DNA of 64,000 nt from Aplectana chamaeleonis (GCA_029168955.1 JAPDOI010000288.1:864192-928191), one strand, 5' to 3'; shown: positions 44,256-56,202, numbered from the stretch's first letter. A program made the numbers and translations. The notes: a model not told the origin generated them from the sequence alone.

Positions 44256-44733
44256 TTGAACAGCTGTGCAATACCAGGTCGACAGCTCGTCAACACCACG
44301 AGGGCAGCACGTCAATTGCGGGACAATAGTCCGTCAATAGCTCGCAAACAGTGCGGCAGTATCGCGAGTATAGCACTTCAGCGCGATAGTAGTACGTCAA
44401 TAGTGCGGTATGAACACGACAGAAGTGCGGCAATAGGAGTATTATAACGCGTCGACAATGCGACGATAGCAAGACGAAACCGCGAAAATAACGCATCTAG
44501 ACCGCCACAACAGCGTGAAAATAAATTGAAAATAACGCGTCTAAACCGCGCCAGTTGCATAACAAGACCACCACAATCGCGTGACAAAACCGCAACAATA
44601 GCATGATAAAACCGCGACAATCGCATGACGAAACCACATCATAGCATGGCGTAATCGCGACAAAACCGCGTCTTTGCGGCGGGAGTGGCGCTGCTTTTCC
44701 ACGACAGTGGCACATCAACACCGCGACTATCAC
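44256..44733. repeat. Degenerate 21-22-bp tandem array
   Basis: Units such as CATGATAAAACCGCGACAAT and CATGACGAAACCACATCATA repeat every 21-22 bp. The array is degenerate on the left (CAGCACGTCAATTGCGGGAC) and clearer on the right. Confidence 0.65.
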
Positions 44734-44737
44734 GATT

Positions 44738-44811
44738 TGGGGCTCCTAGCCCAGTTGTCCGAGCGCTCGGAGCGGCTTTCTTGTGGGCTAGGAGCGTCCC
44801 AGTGCCAGAGT
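44738..44811 (+). other. tRNA-like A-box segment, possible SINE head
   Basis: TAGCCCAGTTGTCCGAGCG fits the RNA polymerase III A-box pattern TRGYNNARNNG exactly and resembles the D-arm of serine/leucine tRNAs. GGCTCCTAGCCC can pair with GGGCTAGGAGC 45 bp on, so a hairpin is also possible. No convincing B box is present, so it is not called a tRNA. Confidence 0.25.
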
Positions 44812-45300
44812 CTCTTCCCTTGGAAAAAAAAATGGCACGAGTATTTTTCTGAAAATTTTCTGTTTTCTGATTTCTGTTTTATGGCCGTTTTGGCCTTTCT
44901 GATAACTGTTTTCTGACAAACTCGATTTTCTGTTTTCTGAAATTTGAAAAAAAAATTCCGCACATCCCTGGTCCCAGCCCCGTCCATTCACTAGACCTAA
45001 TCGATTACTTATACTCTACGTTCCAAGATCCGTAGTGCGTATTTAGAGTCACAAGCACACTCTCTCTTCCCTTGAAAAAAAATGGCACGAGTATTTTTCT
45101 GAAAATTTTCTGTTTTCTGATTTCTGTTTTATGGCAGTTTTGGCCTTTCTGATTACTGTTTTCTGACAAACTCGATTTTCTGTTTTCTGAAATTTGAAAA
45201 AAAATTCCGCACATCCCTGGTCCCAGCCCCGTCCATTCACTAGACCTAATCGATTATTTATACTCTACGTTCCAAGATTCGTAGTGCGTATTTAGAGTTG
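44811..45300. repeat. 252-bp direct tandem duplication with hAT-like end
   Basis: TCTCTTCCCTTG begins at 44811 and again at 45063, and the two copies are nearly identical through CGTAGTGCGTATTTAGAGT. Each copy has a TTTTCTGTTTTCTGA-rich interior and the terminus CCGCACATCCCTG (a CAGGGATGTGCGG end in reverse). It is likely a tandemly duplicated piece of a hAT-like MITE and its flank. Confidence 0.85.
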
Positions 45301-45651
45301 CTTGCCATGGTGCTGCCTAAAGGCACAATCTAACCTTAGATGTAATTTTTGATATTATACTCCGTCAGCCGTGTATAATAACTCTTTCAATCCCAACTAA
45401 TTGGAATTTAGCTAGAAAAGGCAAGAAAAAGGTCGACCCGTCCTCAGAAAACCAGGAATGGGACGCCCACCTTTAAGTATTCGATCTCAACAGGGAAGAG
45501 AAGCGCGTCCGATTTCATTCAAAATCAATGTACTTGTTTGTGGTCTGGCAATATATTTTAGCTTGCTCTAGAGCGATGGCTGCGTAAAGCAAGAAACAAC
45601 AGGCTCGAGACGAATCGTACGCAGACTTTTTGGTGTACAAATGCAAAATCT

Positions 45652-45723
45652 TCTAGGATTCATAACTCCGTATCAAATTCTTAGCAATCCTGGCGATATC
45701 ATAGTTAGCAGCGTGAAGTCCTC
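45652..45723 (-). CDS. Possible short terminal exon
   Basis: On the minus strand the acceptor CTTCTGCTTTTTAG precedes RGLHAANYDIARIAKNLIRS, then YES and a TAG stop. It could be the last exon of a gene whose first exon is 46634-46441, but the phases do not match directly (phase 1 against phase 0), so another exon would be needed. A MITE (45777-46214) now lies between them. Function unknown. Confidence 0.25.
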
Positions 45724-45776
45724 TCTAAAAAGCAGAAGAATTGAAAAGCGATACTGAGGTTGGGCTGCGGCTTTAA

Positions 45777-46214
45777 AGGCAGTGTCCACGATGAATTTCG
45801 TCCTTGGTTTTTGGCCGGAAATCGAAAGTTCAAAGTCTCATTGGAGCACTGGGTTCGAAAGAACGAACGAAAACGAGCCCGAAAGAGCTTCATACGGCTC
45901 CGAAGTCCGCTCGCGCTAGCCCTTCCGCTCGCGTTCGGGTTTTCCGAAGAACAGTTTGGTCCGCTTCTGCATTAGTATTGGAGCACAAGCGCGGCTGAGT
46001 TTTGGCATAAGGACGCATCTGCGCACGCTGTCTACTTCAGGCCCATGACCGCACAACTCATCCTACGTTGAAATGTGGCTTTCAAGAGGAAAAGCTGATT
46101 TTGGATCTTTTGCAGCGTTTTCCATGATTCTCTCTTCACTTATGAAACAATCAGGCTTCAAACCTTTGTTTTCTGGTGGAAACTCGAAAAAGATTTTTAT
46201 CGTGGACACTGCCT
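45777..46214. mobile_element. 438-bp TTAA-family MITE
   Basis: The ends are AGGCAGTGTCCACGATGAA and, inverted, AGGCAGTGTCCACGATAAA, flanked by TTAA (45773-45776 and 46215-46218). Both ends share the G-to-C change GTCCACG, as expected if they derive from one subfamily. It is non-autonomous. Confidence 0.85.
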
Positions 46215-46440
46215 TTAAGCTCTGGGCATTTCTGAAAAGCTTCAAATTTTGGGTATCACCAGCATTGAGCAATCGCTCCATTCTCAAAAAAGCGGGACAA
46301 TAGCTGCTTCGCGGCTTCCCAAAGATCATACACAAGCCATGACGCAAACCTTCCTCACATCAGAATTCAATAAAAAAGCTCGACTCATTCCGCGCTGTCG
46401 CTTTGATGCCATATGAAACAGATAAAATCGGTACGTGTTC

Positions 46441-46634
46441 TACTCACCATCTTTCTTAGCCATTGGTACACCATCCACATAGACGACGCCTTTTTCCTCC
46501 TCAACGCCTTTCTGAGCAGCTTTATTTTTTGGACCTTCAAAACTATATATAACACTCAAGATAAAAGTCGCCGAAAACAAGTACAAAATCTGATCGACCG
46601 TAATTTTGTTAACCGATACTTGATCTGCTCGCAT
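46441..46634 (-). CDS. Putative first exon of a membrane-anchored protein
   Basis: The minus-strand frame starts MRADQVSVNKITVDQ, then has a 17-residue hydrophobic segment ILYLFSATFILSVIYSF, and a soluble charged part (GPKNKAAQKGVEEEKG, VYVDGVPMAKKDG). After the GAT codon of KKDG the sequence is G then GTGAGT, an ideal splice donor; reading through gives Glu-stop. The topology is that of a type II/III signal-anchor protein of the secretory pathway. The protein family is not recognised. Downstream exons are not certain (see 45652). Confidence 0.4.
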
Positions 46635-46956
46635 GAAACAAAAAGGAGAAAGTCGATGTAAACCTAGGAGTATTCTGGTCGTTACCGAGCGAGGTACTCA
46701 TCTCGAATTTGGTATCGCAGACATCGCATTGGCTTGAAACTTCAGTTAACCTTTTAATAAACGAAGTTAGGTCTTCAGCCCTTTCCGGGCCAGCTAGAAT
46801 ATGGCAAGCGCTTACATCCCAAACATCAACAATTGCTGTGGGCCAACCTAGAGTGGGTTCTCCTTTTTGTAGGATACGCTATACACGTCACAGCAGGTCG
46901 GTCTTGAGCTACAGCTGATGTTAGGCATCTATGGTTTCCGTTTCCGATTTAGTCTG

Positions 46957-47055
46957 ATGCATGGACCAGGCGGCTGGCCGTGCAGGGTTAGCGGCCTCAC
47001 TGGAGAATGGGTTTTAGAATCACACGAGGTGATCTACCGTTGCAGCCCCGCCCAG
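46957..47055. repeat. GATGCATGGACCAGG module, second copy
   Basis: Matches 21679-21780 from GATGCATGGACCAGGCGGCT through GCGGCCTCACTGG and the GATCTACCGTTGCAGC end. Confidence 0.6.
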
Positions 47056-47499
47056 GCATTAGACCAAAATTATTGCTCGAACTCTACACTAGCCTCCGAA
47101 AGTTTTTAAACGCCGATAATGCGACGTCCAATGTTCTGCTAACTATTTGAGGTAGCTAGTGACCGTGGTCGATTCCCGACACATCGACTTTTTGAACAGT
47201 TGCAGTGGATCGCATTAATTTTAACAGTAAAGAGCAATGGCGAACAAATTATGATGAATGACTAGCGAAATTCACTGTGATTCTTAACATTGGATCCCCC
47301 TATATCTTGGGAAAAATGTAGTTCTGAATTACTAGACTCTGCGTACGTGGCAAGCTAGGTCCACCTAAGAGGATGAAGAGGACGGATGGTAAGCGGGTTC
47401 CATTTTATAGCGTTAGCTAGGAAATGATTCACTTCGTAGAGTTACGATGTTTCTCTAATGCTAAAGCTTCTTTTGGCTACTCAGGCTACTCATCTCACG

Positions 47500-47790
47500 C
47501 CCAGGCTCAGGCAAACTGGGGATCGGAGCGCCGTCGAATGCGTCAGATATGGATCGGGCTGGCGGACAGCCGGTGCACCTGCTGAAAGTGCCAGCGCTGG
47601 CTTCCGACTTGCATACTGTGCGAGCGCAGGTCATCGGCCCGCAGCGTTATCAACATATCAGCGCGCGTGCAATCACGTCATTGATCAACAAATTCTGGTC
47701 GACTCCTGTCAACTCGGCGCAGCATCCTCATTCTCCTTCATTGCGCTCTGGTGCCTCCACATTCAATTACTGTTCTTTCCAGGTTTTCGA
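47500..47790 (+). repeat. GGATCGGA-terminus element, copy 2
   Basis: Starts GCTCAGGCAAACTGGGGATC and matches the inverse of 19470-19797 for about 300 bp. A 126-codon frame covers it but is not conserved as protein in the other copy. Confidence 0.75.
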
Positions 47791-48149
47791 TATTTAGCAG
47801 CATTTGAGAAAAATTTATGTATAGTTCGAACCAATTGAAACATATGTATCATCGATGGCGTTTTTTTTTAAGGAAGACGCAAGGCATATACCCTATAAAA
47901 CGCCGTAGTTCACATCATTCGATGCGCGAGCAACGCGTGCGATGCCTCAGCCTCCGACTGCCCTCCGCACCAGCACGCGTTGGAACATGTGAATTTCGCC
48001 GTTCTATAGCCTGTAAGTAGCACTCGCGGAAGCAACGATATCAGTACCTTATCAATGATGTCTTCGCTTCCACGCGTGCCACGTACGCCACGTAGCTGTG
48101 CGCCGCGTCTCGCTGCAGAAAGAATTAAGAGATTTCCCCATCAATGTTA

Positions 48150-48640
48150 CTTAGTTAATCATATTGATAGCATTCGAGCATTCGATTCATTCGTATATTT
48201 ACCTTATTCAATTTTTCAAATATTCGGTCAAGTCTGGGTAAAGACAATCGAGTATTCAGCATCTAGAACGTTTTAGGTGTGTTCATAAATAATTTAAAGA
48301 AAATCAAATATTTGTATGAACCTTCTGAATATCCATTTGAATCTTCTAAGGGCAGCGTTTAAATATGTTTTCTCTTGTTCGGGAAGAATCTGACATGCCC
48401 CATTGATTCTTATAGTCATTTATAGGAGATGTTCTAATAAACTCGTTATTCGACAGCATCATTCAATCAAAATTTTCGAAAATGCTTTGTTTGAACTTAA
48501 TCATACGTTCCATAAATTCAAAAAATCTATCTTCGAAAAAATTCTCTCATTCGGGAACCTTCAAAAGAGCGGACCCGAATTATTCGTACTCTAGAGATGT
48601 TTTGAATTACGATACTCGGATTATTAATTCCTTTGGAACC
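48150..48640 (+). repeat. AT-rich dispersed repeat, copy 2
   Basis: 48515-48620 matches the inverse of 18825-18925. The left part (ATTCGAGCATTCGATTCATT) is rich in ATTCGA words. Confidence 0.6.
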
Positions 48641-49879
48641 TAGCATGGAATACCCTTGTACGAATAATATGACTTGTGATGGATGGCATCTCCATTAAAT
48701 ACAGAGTTGACGATGATATCTGTGTCCGAGTTTTTCACCTAAAACAATGCGCTGGCCACCAAGTGTTACCAAAATTGCGAAGAAACGGCAAGAAACGCAC
48801 CAAAACGCCTCATTTTAGTGACATTTTCTCTGACTTGGACTAGTTGTCAAATTGAATGAACATATTCTCGTTGGTTATGACCGTGGAAAAATGGTGTCAA
48901 TCAAAAATGGAAGGATATTTTATGCTGAATAGTGTTAGTTAGGATCCTTAGGAAAGAATGCATCAACAGAAAGTAGAGAATCTTAAAGAACGGATCCACA
49001 AAAGATTTCATTGTCACAACAAACAGCTTCACTGACTGTACCGGAGCTTAGTCAGAGTACAGCTCTACCCGGGGGCCAAGCAATCATCCTAGCAGGTAAT
49101 CTCGAAGTTAATAATTATCGTGAACACTGTCTTCGAGTCTCTTCAACCAATTCCCCTGCTTAACAATGCCCACTTCAGTTGTACGTTGCGGTGTCACTCC
49201 CCCTCCCCCCCCCTTCATGTAATATGTATGTACCCCGGCATTAGACAAGGTGTCGAAGCTCCAGGTCGGTCCAAACTCCTAAATGTGGGCGAAAACCTAA
49301 AAAGTTTCAGATTATAAAGGATCGTAATTTGAGCTGAGTTATAGAGTGGATTTGAGTTATCCATCACAGTCGGTTCTGAGTGGTTTTATAAAATTAAAGA
49401 ACACTAGAGAAGGCCTTAGCTTTCAGAAATTCTAGTCTCTCTCGAGGATAAGAACTTTCGCTGACAGTTATTCCAAGCTCGAGGAGGGCAACTGTCGCTG
49501 GAACCGATGTGTAAGGAGCGCGCTTCTATATGCATTCTGAACGGTATGATTTTTCTCCCACGTGTTTAATAAATTTTGGGGCATCACATTGAACTCTCGG
49601 TTTGTCACTTGCTCTACAACAGAACAACACCAACTTTTGAGTTTTCATATTTTCTTTTTCCGAATTCTTCTTTTCCTGGTCAGGCAATTTCTGAAAATTT
49701 TCGCGCTTTTTCCCTGTTTTTGCCTCACGGGCGTCCATGCCTTGAGTTGGTCTAGAAAATGCAAATGGTCACTGACATTAGTGAAGCACTAGCCCGAAAG
49801 CTTATTATTAGCTCAAATCGCCCCATTCAGTGCTCATGAAAGGTGGCTTTCCAGATTAGGTGTCAATGAGAGTATGTCA

Positions 49880-49985
49880 ACGAATATTCGGAAATGAATA
49901 TCGGCCGAATAATCGAATATTCGAATAATTCGATTATTCGGAAAAGTCCTTCGAACGCCGAAACCCGAAGAAAAAGGTTAAAGAT
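49880..49985. repeat. CGAATATTCG self-complementary tract
   Basis: CGAATATTCGGAAATGAATA and CGAATATTCGAATAATTCGA repeats form a short self-complementary region like those at 17935 and 40015. Confidence 0.65.
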
Positions 49986-50077
49986 TTGCCTGCTGTAAAA
50001 TGCGGTAAGTTTTTTAGTTGGCTTGGCTTCCATATATATTACCTGAATGTTTTGAACTTGGTTGATTGATTTGGCCG

Positions 50078-50195
50078 TTATACTGATATGCAGAGAACGT
50101 TATCATTAAACGTGATGAAATTGATGCAAATGGATTTGGCAGGCGCTCTATAAATTATCAGAGTCGAATCATGCTCTGGAAGTTTCCCTGGCAGG
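50078..50195. repeat. Fragment of a three-copy dispersed repeat
   Basis: ATATGCAGAGAACGTTATCA, GTGATGAAATTGATGC and GGCGCTCTATAAATTATCAG match 1235-1375 and 13640-13745. Confidence 0.55.
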
Positions 50196-51387
50196 CGAAT
50201 AAACACAAAAAGTTAAAACTAAGCCGAATCGGCTAGGAGAAAAGTCTACGAAAGTTTTTCTGCGGTTTTTAATGCATCTCATTCAGGATACTATACCTTC
50301 ATCACCTATTAGAAACCACGGAATTATTCTTCTTCCTGAACACTGACTTTGACTCCATTCATTGCCATTTACTGCTACCATTTAGACCTTTGTGTCTTCG
50401 CAGCCTTCGCGACGCACAATGTGCCAAAACTTTCCCTGCGTTGTCGCGGGACTTATTCTTGTTCTCATTTCATCCCAAGCTTTTGTAAAGTTGAGCCTAA
50501 CTTTACGTATGCAACACGGGTTACGCTATACGTTTCACACATGCACCCATTCACACAGCTTACCAACCAGGAACTAGTCGTAGAACGTGAAATTTCGGCA
50601 CTGAATCTGACGACTGTGAGGTGAGCCTGTCTCCTTTTTTTCCCTAATATGAGAGACCTGCATGATTTCATGCTTCATATCGTGAATCCCTGTTCTTCTC
50701 AAAAGGTTGGAACCCCTGGGTAGGTTCGACTCAAAAGTGAGTACAATTTTTTTAAAATTCCTCCACTGTCGGAATCAGCTCAGGAATTCCGTCTTGAAGG
50801 TAGTGTTCACGACAATCTTGATTTTCAGGAGTTTCTGCCAAAACGATTAAATATGTGGTCTCCTGGTAGAGGCGAGATGAAGATTAAATTGAGAAGAACG
50901 CCAGAATAACATGTAAGCTGTACTCTCACCCATCTCTTTACTCTTAGAGAAACTGTTTGTTGTAGCAACGAGATCTTCTTTAACCAGTCCTTTAAAATCC
51001 CCTACTGTTTGTTGCTCGGTTTCTACCTTGAAACCTAACTTTTACTGTTTTGCTCGGCATACTCTTCCGCTCTCGATTGACACTGAGAACTCGATCATTC
51101 TACCGAACAACTAGTTCAAGTCAGAAAAGTATTTGACCAAAGTAAGACGTTTAGTGTGTTCTCGCCGTTTCTTTGTATTTTTAGTAACATTTGGTGGCCT
51201 ACGCACTGTTTCGAGTGGGAAAATCGAGAACACAAATCATCGTAAACATGTTAGAAAAGCAGCATGTGAATCAACTATCATATCCTGTTTTCAAGAAAGG
51301 GGCTATTTTGTATGTCAATGTTGTCGTTGTTTATACATCTATATAGAAAATAAAAAAGCTTGACCGTTTGTCGCGTTTCATGGGCAA

Positions 51388-51933
51388 GGGGCTCTCTACA
51401 CACGGAGGGAGAAGCACGGACGAGATTCTTTGCTGACGCGACGCGCGTGGCGGAGTTTCTATCCCAATCACTAGAGCGCGTTTGCCAAAGGCTCGCGAGA
51501 TTTCAGGACATTTCATTTTTCGATTGACTCTCACATGACTTTTTCTTTCTATTTCCTGGCTGTTCCACTCATTATCTTATCCTGCACACTCATTTCAATA
51601 AGTCTTGTATCATGGTCCGCGTGCAATATAAAAATACCAGCGATGATATCTTAATTATGCCTAAAAACATGATTGGTAAACTCTCAAAATAGGTACAACG
51701 GCACGAGAACATACAAAATTTATTGAAATGAGTGTGCAGGATAAGATAATGAGAGGAACAGCAACGAAGCATTAAGAAAAAGTCATGTGAGGAGCAATCA
51801 AAACATGATATGTCATGAAATTCGGCGAGCTTTTGGCAGACGCGCTCCAGCGTTGGGGATATATTTTCGGCCGCGCGCGTCGCTTTAGCAATGAATCTCG
51901 TCCGCGCTCCTCCCTCCGTGTGTAGAGAGCCCC
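51388..51933. mobile_element. 546-bp palindromic TIR element
   Basis: The ends GGGGCTCTCTACACACGGAG and, inverted, the same 20 bases at 51914-51933 are identical, and pairing continues through GACGAGATTC. Inner arms also pair (AATGAGTGGAACAGCC/AATGAGAGGAACAGCA and TTATTGAAATGAGTGTGCAG). The structure is almost fully palindromic. No clear target duplication and no transposase are seen. Confidence 0.85.
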
Positions 51934-51959
51934 TGACCCACGTTTTATCACATTCTGGG

Positions 51960-52345
51960 ACCCATCACATGAATAGGGGCTCCGAAAGCTGCCGCATGGA
52001 CCAAAGACACGGAGCAGACATCAAAGGAGGCAGCACAGGCACAATGAAAATGCCTGAGCAGGGGCACCGAAAGCGGCAGCGGGGGCATTTAGAAATGGCT
52101 GAAGCAGGGGCACCGAAGGCGGCAGCAGGGGCATCTTTCAATGGCTGGAGCAGAGGCACCGAAAGCGACAGCAGGGGCACCTAAAAAGTGCCGGAGCAGA
52201 GGCACTTAAGGCAGCTGCAGGGGCACCGAATGCAGCAGCAGAGGGAACTGCTCCGCCCACTTTGGCTGTCGCAGCCTACGTCCTCGACCGCTCCGACGGC
52301 TGTCGGACGGCGCTCCGATCCCCAGTTTGCCTGAGTTAGAGCGGG
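51960..52345 (-). repeat. GC-rich element with roughly 46-bp array, inverted copy
   Basis: This is the inverse of 10362-10830: tandem CAGGGGCACCGAAAGCGGCA units run into a hairpin-forming TCCGACGGCTGTCGGACGGC and end CGATCCCCAGTTTGCCTGAG. Confidence 0.7.
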
Positions 52346-52559
52346 GCCGGAGAGTGACTCGAGCGACGATGTCTTTCTGCTCCGAGCGAAAATTAGCCAT
52401 CTACTCGGGCGACAGCAGCCGCTCTACGGGCGACCGCAGTCGCACTCGGAGCGATAATCGTTCGCATTTGCCACTGCGGGCCAAATGCCTGTCCGGGCGA
52501 TTTTTAAAATTTCCCTAACTGCTATTTTTTCTTTATTTCTGCCTCTTCCGGAGAGGATG

Positions 52560-53020
52560 AAGCCTTTTAAGAGGATAAGGTACTTGTCACAGCCTATGGG
52601 CCAGGGTTTATTCCTGCCACATGCCGCAACAAGGACACCATCTCAGCATAGTCCGCAGTGAGGAAGCCTTCCTCACCGCGGGACATGGGGGATTCCTCGG
52701 CCGCCATAAATTGTCGTCCTGAAAGTGACCCGAGGTCACTTCTCGAGACTGGCTTCGAAAGGCCAACTACCCGTCTGCACGAGACGAGCCGCCTTTTATA
52801 CCCGCAGCATTGATCGTTCTTTGACTGATAACGTGGCTAGCACGTTACAACTATAAAAACAACCAATCCCGCGTTTCTCTATCTCTGGCGATGGCACCGC
52901 TGTCGCCCTGAGAGTGACCGGAGAGCGGCCGACGCTGATATTCCTACCGCACAGGGACCTCGGTGCCAGTTCCCCCCTCGGCCGCTGTTCGCGCGATTAC
53001 GTCATAATAAGGAGGAGCCG
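52560..53020 (-). mobile_element. TATA-bearing GC-rich element, second copy
   Basis: On the minus strand GGGTATAAAAGGCGGC (about 52805) is followed by AAGTGACCTCGGGTCACTT, a CACCGC/GCGGTGAGGAAG hairpin region and AAGTACC. The same order (TATAAAAGGCGCC, GTGACTTCGAGTCAC, CTCACCGC, GAGGTAAGC) is seen at 28370-28125. The shared promoter-like box and palindromes suggest a transcribed 5' end kept by a transposon family. Boundaries are uncertain. Confidence 0.45.
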
Positions 53021-53829
53021 ATTCCGCTCCAAGCAAGGGTTTGTCTGAGCGGGTGCGTACATGGTAGGAATCACATTTATCACTTTTCATTCATGCACCT
53101 CATACGTTCAATATTTCACGGAAAATAATTTTGATTGATCACTCTAAAAAAAGCGCACCTCTTTACGAAATGTAGAAAGACAACCTGCGCAGGAACTATA
53201 TTAGAGAGGATGTGAGTTTACACATCCCATTTGTGAATTGAAGTTCACTCACGTTCAGCAGAGAGCACTTTTACCGTATGTTCCGAGGGCTTCACTTCGG
53301 TATAGCCAACAAGATCAACAAATGTAACATCAACTGCAATATACAACTGCAATATGCAATTTACATCAACATGTGTCGTATACACAAAAAAAAAGAAATC
53401 CCCAATCCACTCTCAACTTCGGCCCAGGCAGAGAACACAGAAATTTGTTGCCTACAAGGCTCATTAGGGGAATCAAAAGCGCTCATGAACGTGGTCGAGA
53501 TAGAGGGGAGCCATTCTTACATCGCGCCACGAGATGCGATTTGCTGTGCGATGTGCATCGCGTCAACACATCGCTTGGCGCTCAAGCGAAACCATACTTC
53601 GACGCCACTTTGCGTCCTCACCCAAACATGCACAAATCTGAAAGAGAAGGGGCTTCAGAAGTTTTTATGGTTATTGTTGCTGCTGTTTCGTTTTTGCAAT
53701 TGTTTACTTCTTCGAAGTTGTCCGTTTATATTAATCATTAGATTGGGAAGCATCTAGATCTCTGGATTTCACTTTTTTTGATGGCCAGATCTACCTCCTG
53801 ATGAGGGTAACACATAAACTCAGACAATG
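53021..53829. other. No gene supported
   Basis: Overlapping frames of 159 and 122 codons lie at 53278-53757, but neither has a domain and they compete for the same bases. No repeat was recognised. Confidence 0.35.
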
Positions 53830-54420
53830 GGGTGGACCGACCGCGGGCGAAAAATCGCGTTTCGTACCGACCGCGTGCCACTATCGTACTGACCGCGGGC
53901 AAAAAATGCATTTCGTGCCGAACGCGCGCATTTGCGTACTGGACCCTGGCAAACGAAATAGTGCACGCGGTCGATACGCCTGAGCTCCGTATCAACCGCT
54001 CGCCAAATCTCCATAGAGGCGTACTGACCGCGCGCAATTCATTTTCGCGCGCGCGGTAAGTACTGAAACATGACTCTTCGCTGCGGTCGGTACGTGAGCA
54101 CACGCAGTCAGTACCCAGTGCTCGCCGTTCGGTACGCAACCGCCTGCGTTCAGCACGAAAGAAAAACTGGTCGTTGAGGTCCTTGATTATCAGTCCGCGG
54201 CCGTCGGCACGGATGTGTTTTCGCGTTCAGTACGCAGTCGCCCGCGTTCAGCACGCAGGCAAATCTGGTAAGGAGATCACGTTTGCCGGTGTGCACGGTC
54301 GGTATCGCAAGTGTTCTCGTTCAGAACGCAGGAAAACTGTTGGGTGAAGTCAGTTTGTCAGTCCGCGTTCGCGCAGTAACGGATGCTCGGGCCGCGCACA
54401 CAAAGGTACGCAGTACGTGA
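53830..54420. repeat. Degenerate 21-24-bp GTACCGACCGCG array
   Basis: Words such as CGTACCGACCGCGTGCCA and CGTACTGACCGCGGGCAA recur every 21-24 bp and fade after 54200. They are the same family as the clearer array at 59680-60240. Confidence 0.65.
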
Positions 54421-55884
54421 AATCACCCGCGTTGGTTACGGGCCAATCGCCAATGGCGAAAGAAATCGTTTCGAAAGTTTGCACAGCCACGGCGTCGCGT
54501 TGATACGCATTCAGTATGCAATCAACGCATTCTGTACGCAATGGCGAACCCGTGAGTGCGTTTATGACACGCAAATGCACGCGCTTAGTAAACAATCAAA
54601 CTTTGAGCGTTTGCACATTGCGCGAATCGGTACTTTAGAGGCTGGTCTTCCCTGAAAAAGTTTTGACCTTAGTGTTCCAGCTAGACCGCGTCAACTGGAT
54701 TACGGTCTAACTGGACAGCTGCATTTTACGAACTGAGAACTGGATCGAGAACCAACTGAAATGGCGCAACATAATTTATTCACACATCAGGCTTCATCTA
54801 TCAAAGCCTATAACCGGGTTTCTTGAAAACCGTTCGGCCAGCATGTCTGAAACTCGCACTCGAGGATAGATACGCAAACAATACGAACGGGCGTAGTGAT
54901 CCAACTTGGCAACCTGGCTATCGGCTGTGCTGTATCCATAATCCTGGCTCTTGCCGATTTCCAGCCATAATGAGGGCCGAAGTCGTCACCAATTTTGAGT
55001 GGTCTGTGCGCCACCGACTTTTGAGTCAGAGAACTGACAAAATCGGAAAAATTTAAAAAAGATAACCGCAATCCAAACGTTTTTGCCGTTATGTTATAGC
55101 GATTCTTTTAGTGAACGGAATTGTCGAAAGGGCCTCTGACAAACCTTCATATTTGTAAAAAATCAGCTGAATACATTGTTAAATTTGATTCGAATTTCGC
55201 GCCAAAGTCGCTTTGGCGTTTTTCCGCATTTGGAGACCTCGTCACTGTCACTTCTGAAGAATTTTTAGCCAAAAAATGTTTTCTGATGTTGTTTGACGGT
55301 TGCATCACAAAATCATCGAAAAAAGGCTACCTGATTTGGACCCACAGTAGTCCCTTTCAGGAAATGGCCATATAATCCTGTGGGGGCGCACATAATTAGA
55401 GGCTCAAGTTTCGTGGTGATGTCACCTAGCCCGAATGGCTCAATTGTACACAAAAAAATTGAAAAGGATGCGTTAGCAATGTTGATAACACGGGGAGGCT
55501 ACTTTGATCACAATCATCACGTACGATGCAAAGAAATGTTCCAACTTCCAATGGTCCAGAATTGATATCCCTGAACGAGTTCTTCGTCACCCGAAACCTC
55601 TATGACCCTCCTCTTGATCACCCCACTATCGAACACGCTTAGTATGACCCCATAAACTTTTTTCTCCTGTCTTCACTAGAGTGCCCAAGAATGCCAACTA
55701 AAAAGTGGCGATTTCTTCCGAATCGCGGGGTTTTTTCTTCATACATTCCTGATTCCTCCAGCTGTTTCTCTTTATCTTCTCCACTTTCTTCATTCCTGCA
55801 GCTGCAGATACTTTTTTTCCTCTCCTCGTTTCTATCTCTTCTTCAATGTGATAACTTTCTTCGAATTTCCCTATTTATGTAAGC
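54421..55884. other. No gene supported
   Basis: A frame at 55121-55375 followed by another at 55380-55565 has plausible composition but no known motif and no splice-bounded conservation evidence. No structured repeat was seen. Confidence 0.35.
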
Positions 55885-56003
55885 GCCGTTTATTTACTTA
55901 TCTTATTCATTCATTTATTCAATTTTTATTTAATTACTTATTCATTCATTTACTTATTTATTTAATTATTTGTTAATTGATTTGTTTACTTATTTATTTA
56001 TTT
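55885..56003. repeat. TTTA/TTCA-rich simple repeat
   Basis: About 120 bp of TTTATTTACTTA and TTCATTCATTTA words. Low complexity, directly left of a palindromic MITE. Confidence 0.85.
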
Positions 56004-56005
56004 AC

Positions 56006-56202
56006 TGTCGTTCTCTGGGTCAGATTCCGGTCCGCATTTGCAGACTATGGTTATTGTGATCATACGACACGTGCTAGTCCTGCTGGGACCGCTTTTTCCC
56101 CGTCACTATTCACCCTTTCTCCCAGCATCGATTATCACGTGTCGCATGATGCAACAGTCGTAGTGAGTATCTGCGGACCGGAATTCAGCCCAGACAACGA
56201 CC
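56006..56202. mobile_element. Palindromic MITE, copy 1
   Basis: GTCGTTCTCTGGGTCAGATT, then CCGGTCCGCA, is matched inverted at the right end (TGCGGACCGGAATTCAGCCC, then AGACAACGAC). The core CACCCTTTCTCCCAGCA-CGATTAT is shared with 56798-57005. Confidence 0.7.

Larger units (their letters stand above)
48755..51205. mobile_element. 2.45-kb element with roughly 380-bp inverted repeats
   Basis: The left arm (48755-49135) starts GGCCACCAAGTGTTACC and ends ATCGTGAACACTGTCTTCGA; the right arm (50797-51205) is its diverged inverse, ending GTAACATTTGGTGGCC. Shared inner blocks include GTCACAACAAAC/GTTTGTTGTAGCAAC and GAGTACAGCT/AGCTGTACTC. The core (49136-50796) has no recognisable transposase; it contains a low-complexity tract (49880-49985) and a dispersed repeat fragment (50078-50195). 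The inner ends resemble the TTAA-family TIR. A solo arm lies at 11274. Confidence 0.65.

Noticed and set aside
44738..44830. tRNA-Ser or tRNA-Leu gene
   Set aside because: The A box fits but there is no B box, anticodon arm or acceptor stem pairing of tRNA length.
49119..50830. TTAA MITE between the ends at 49119 and 50800
   Set aside because: The two AGGCAGTG-like ends face outward relative to a normal MITE, so they are the inner edges of the arms of the 48755-51205 inverted repeat.
55121..55565. Protein-like frames of 84 and 61 codons in succession
   Set aside because: Composition is plausible but there is no recognised motif, no splice-site support and an intervening stop, so no gene is called.
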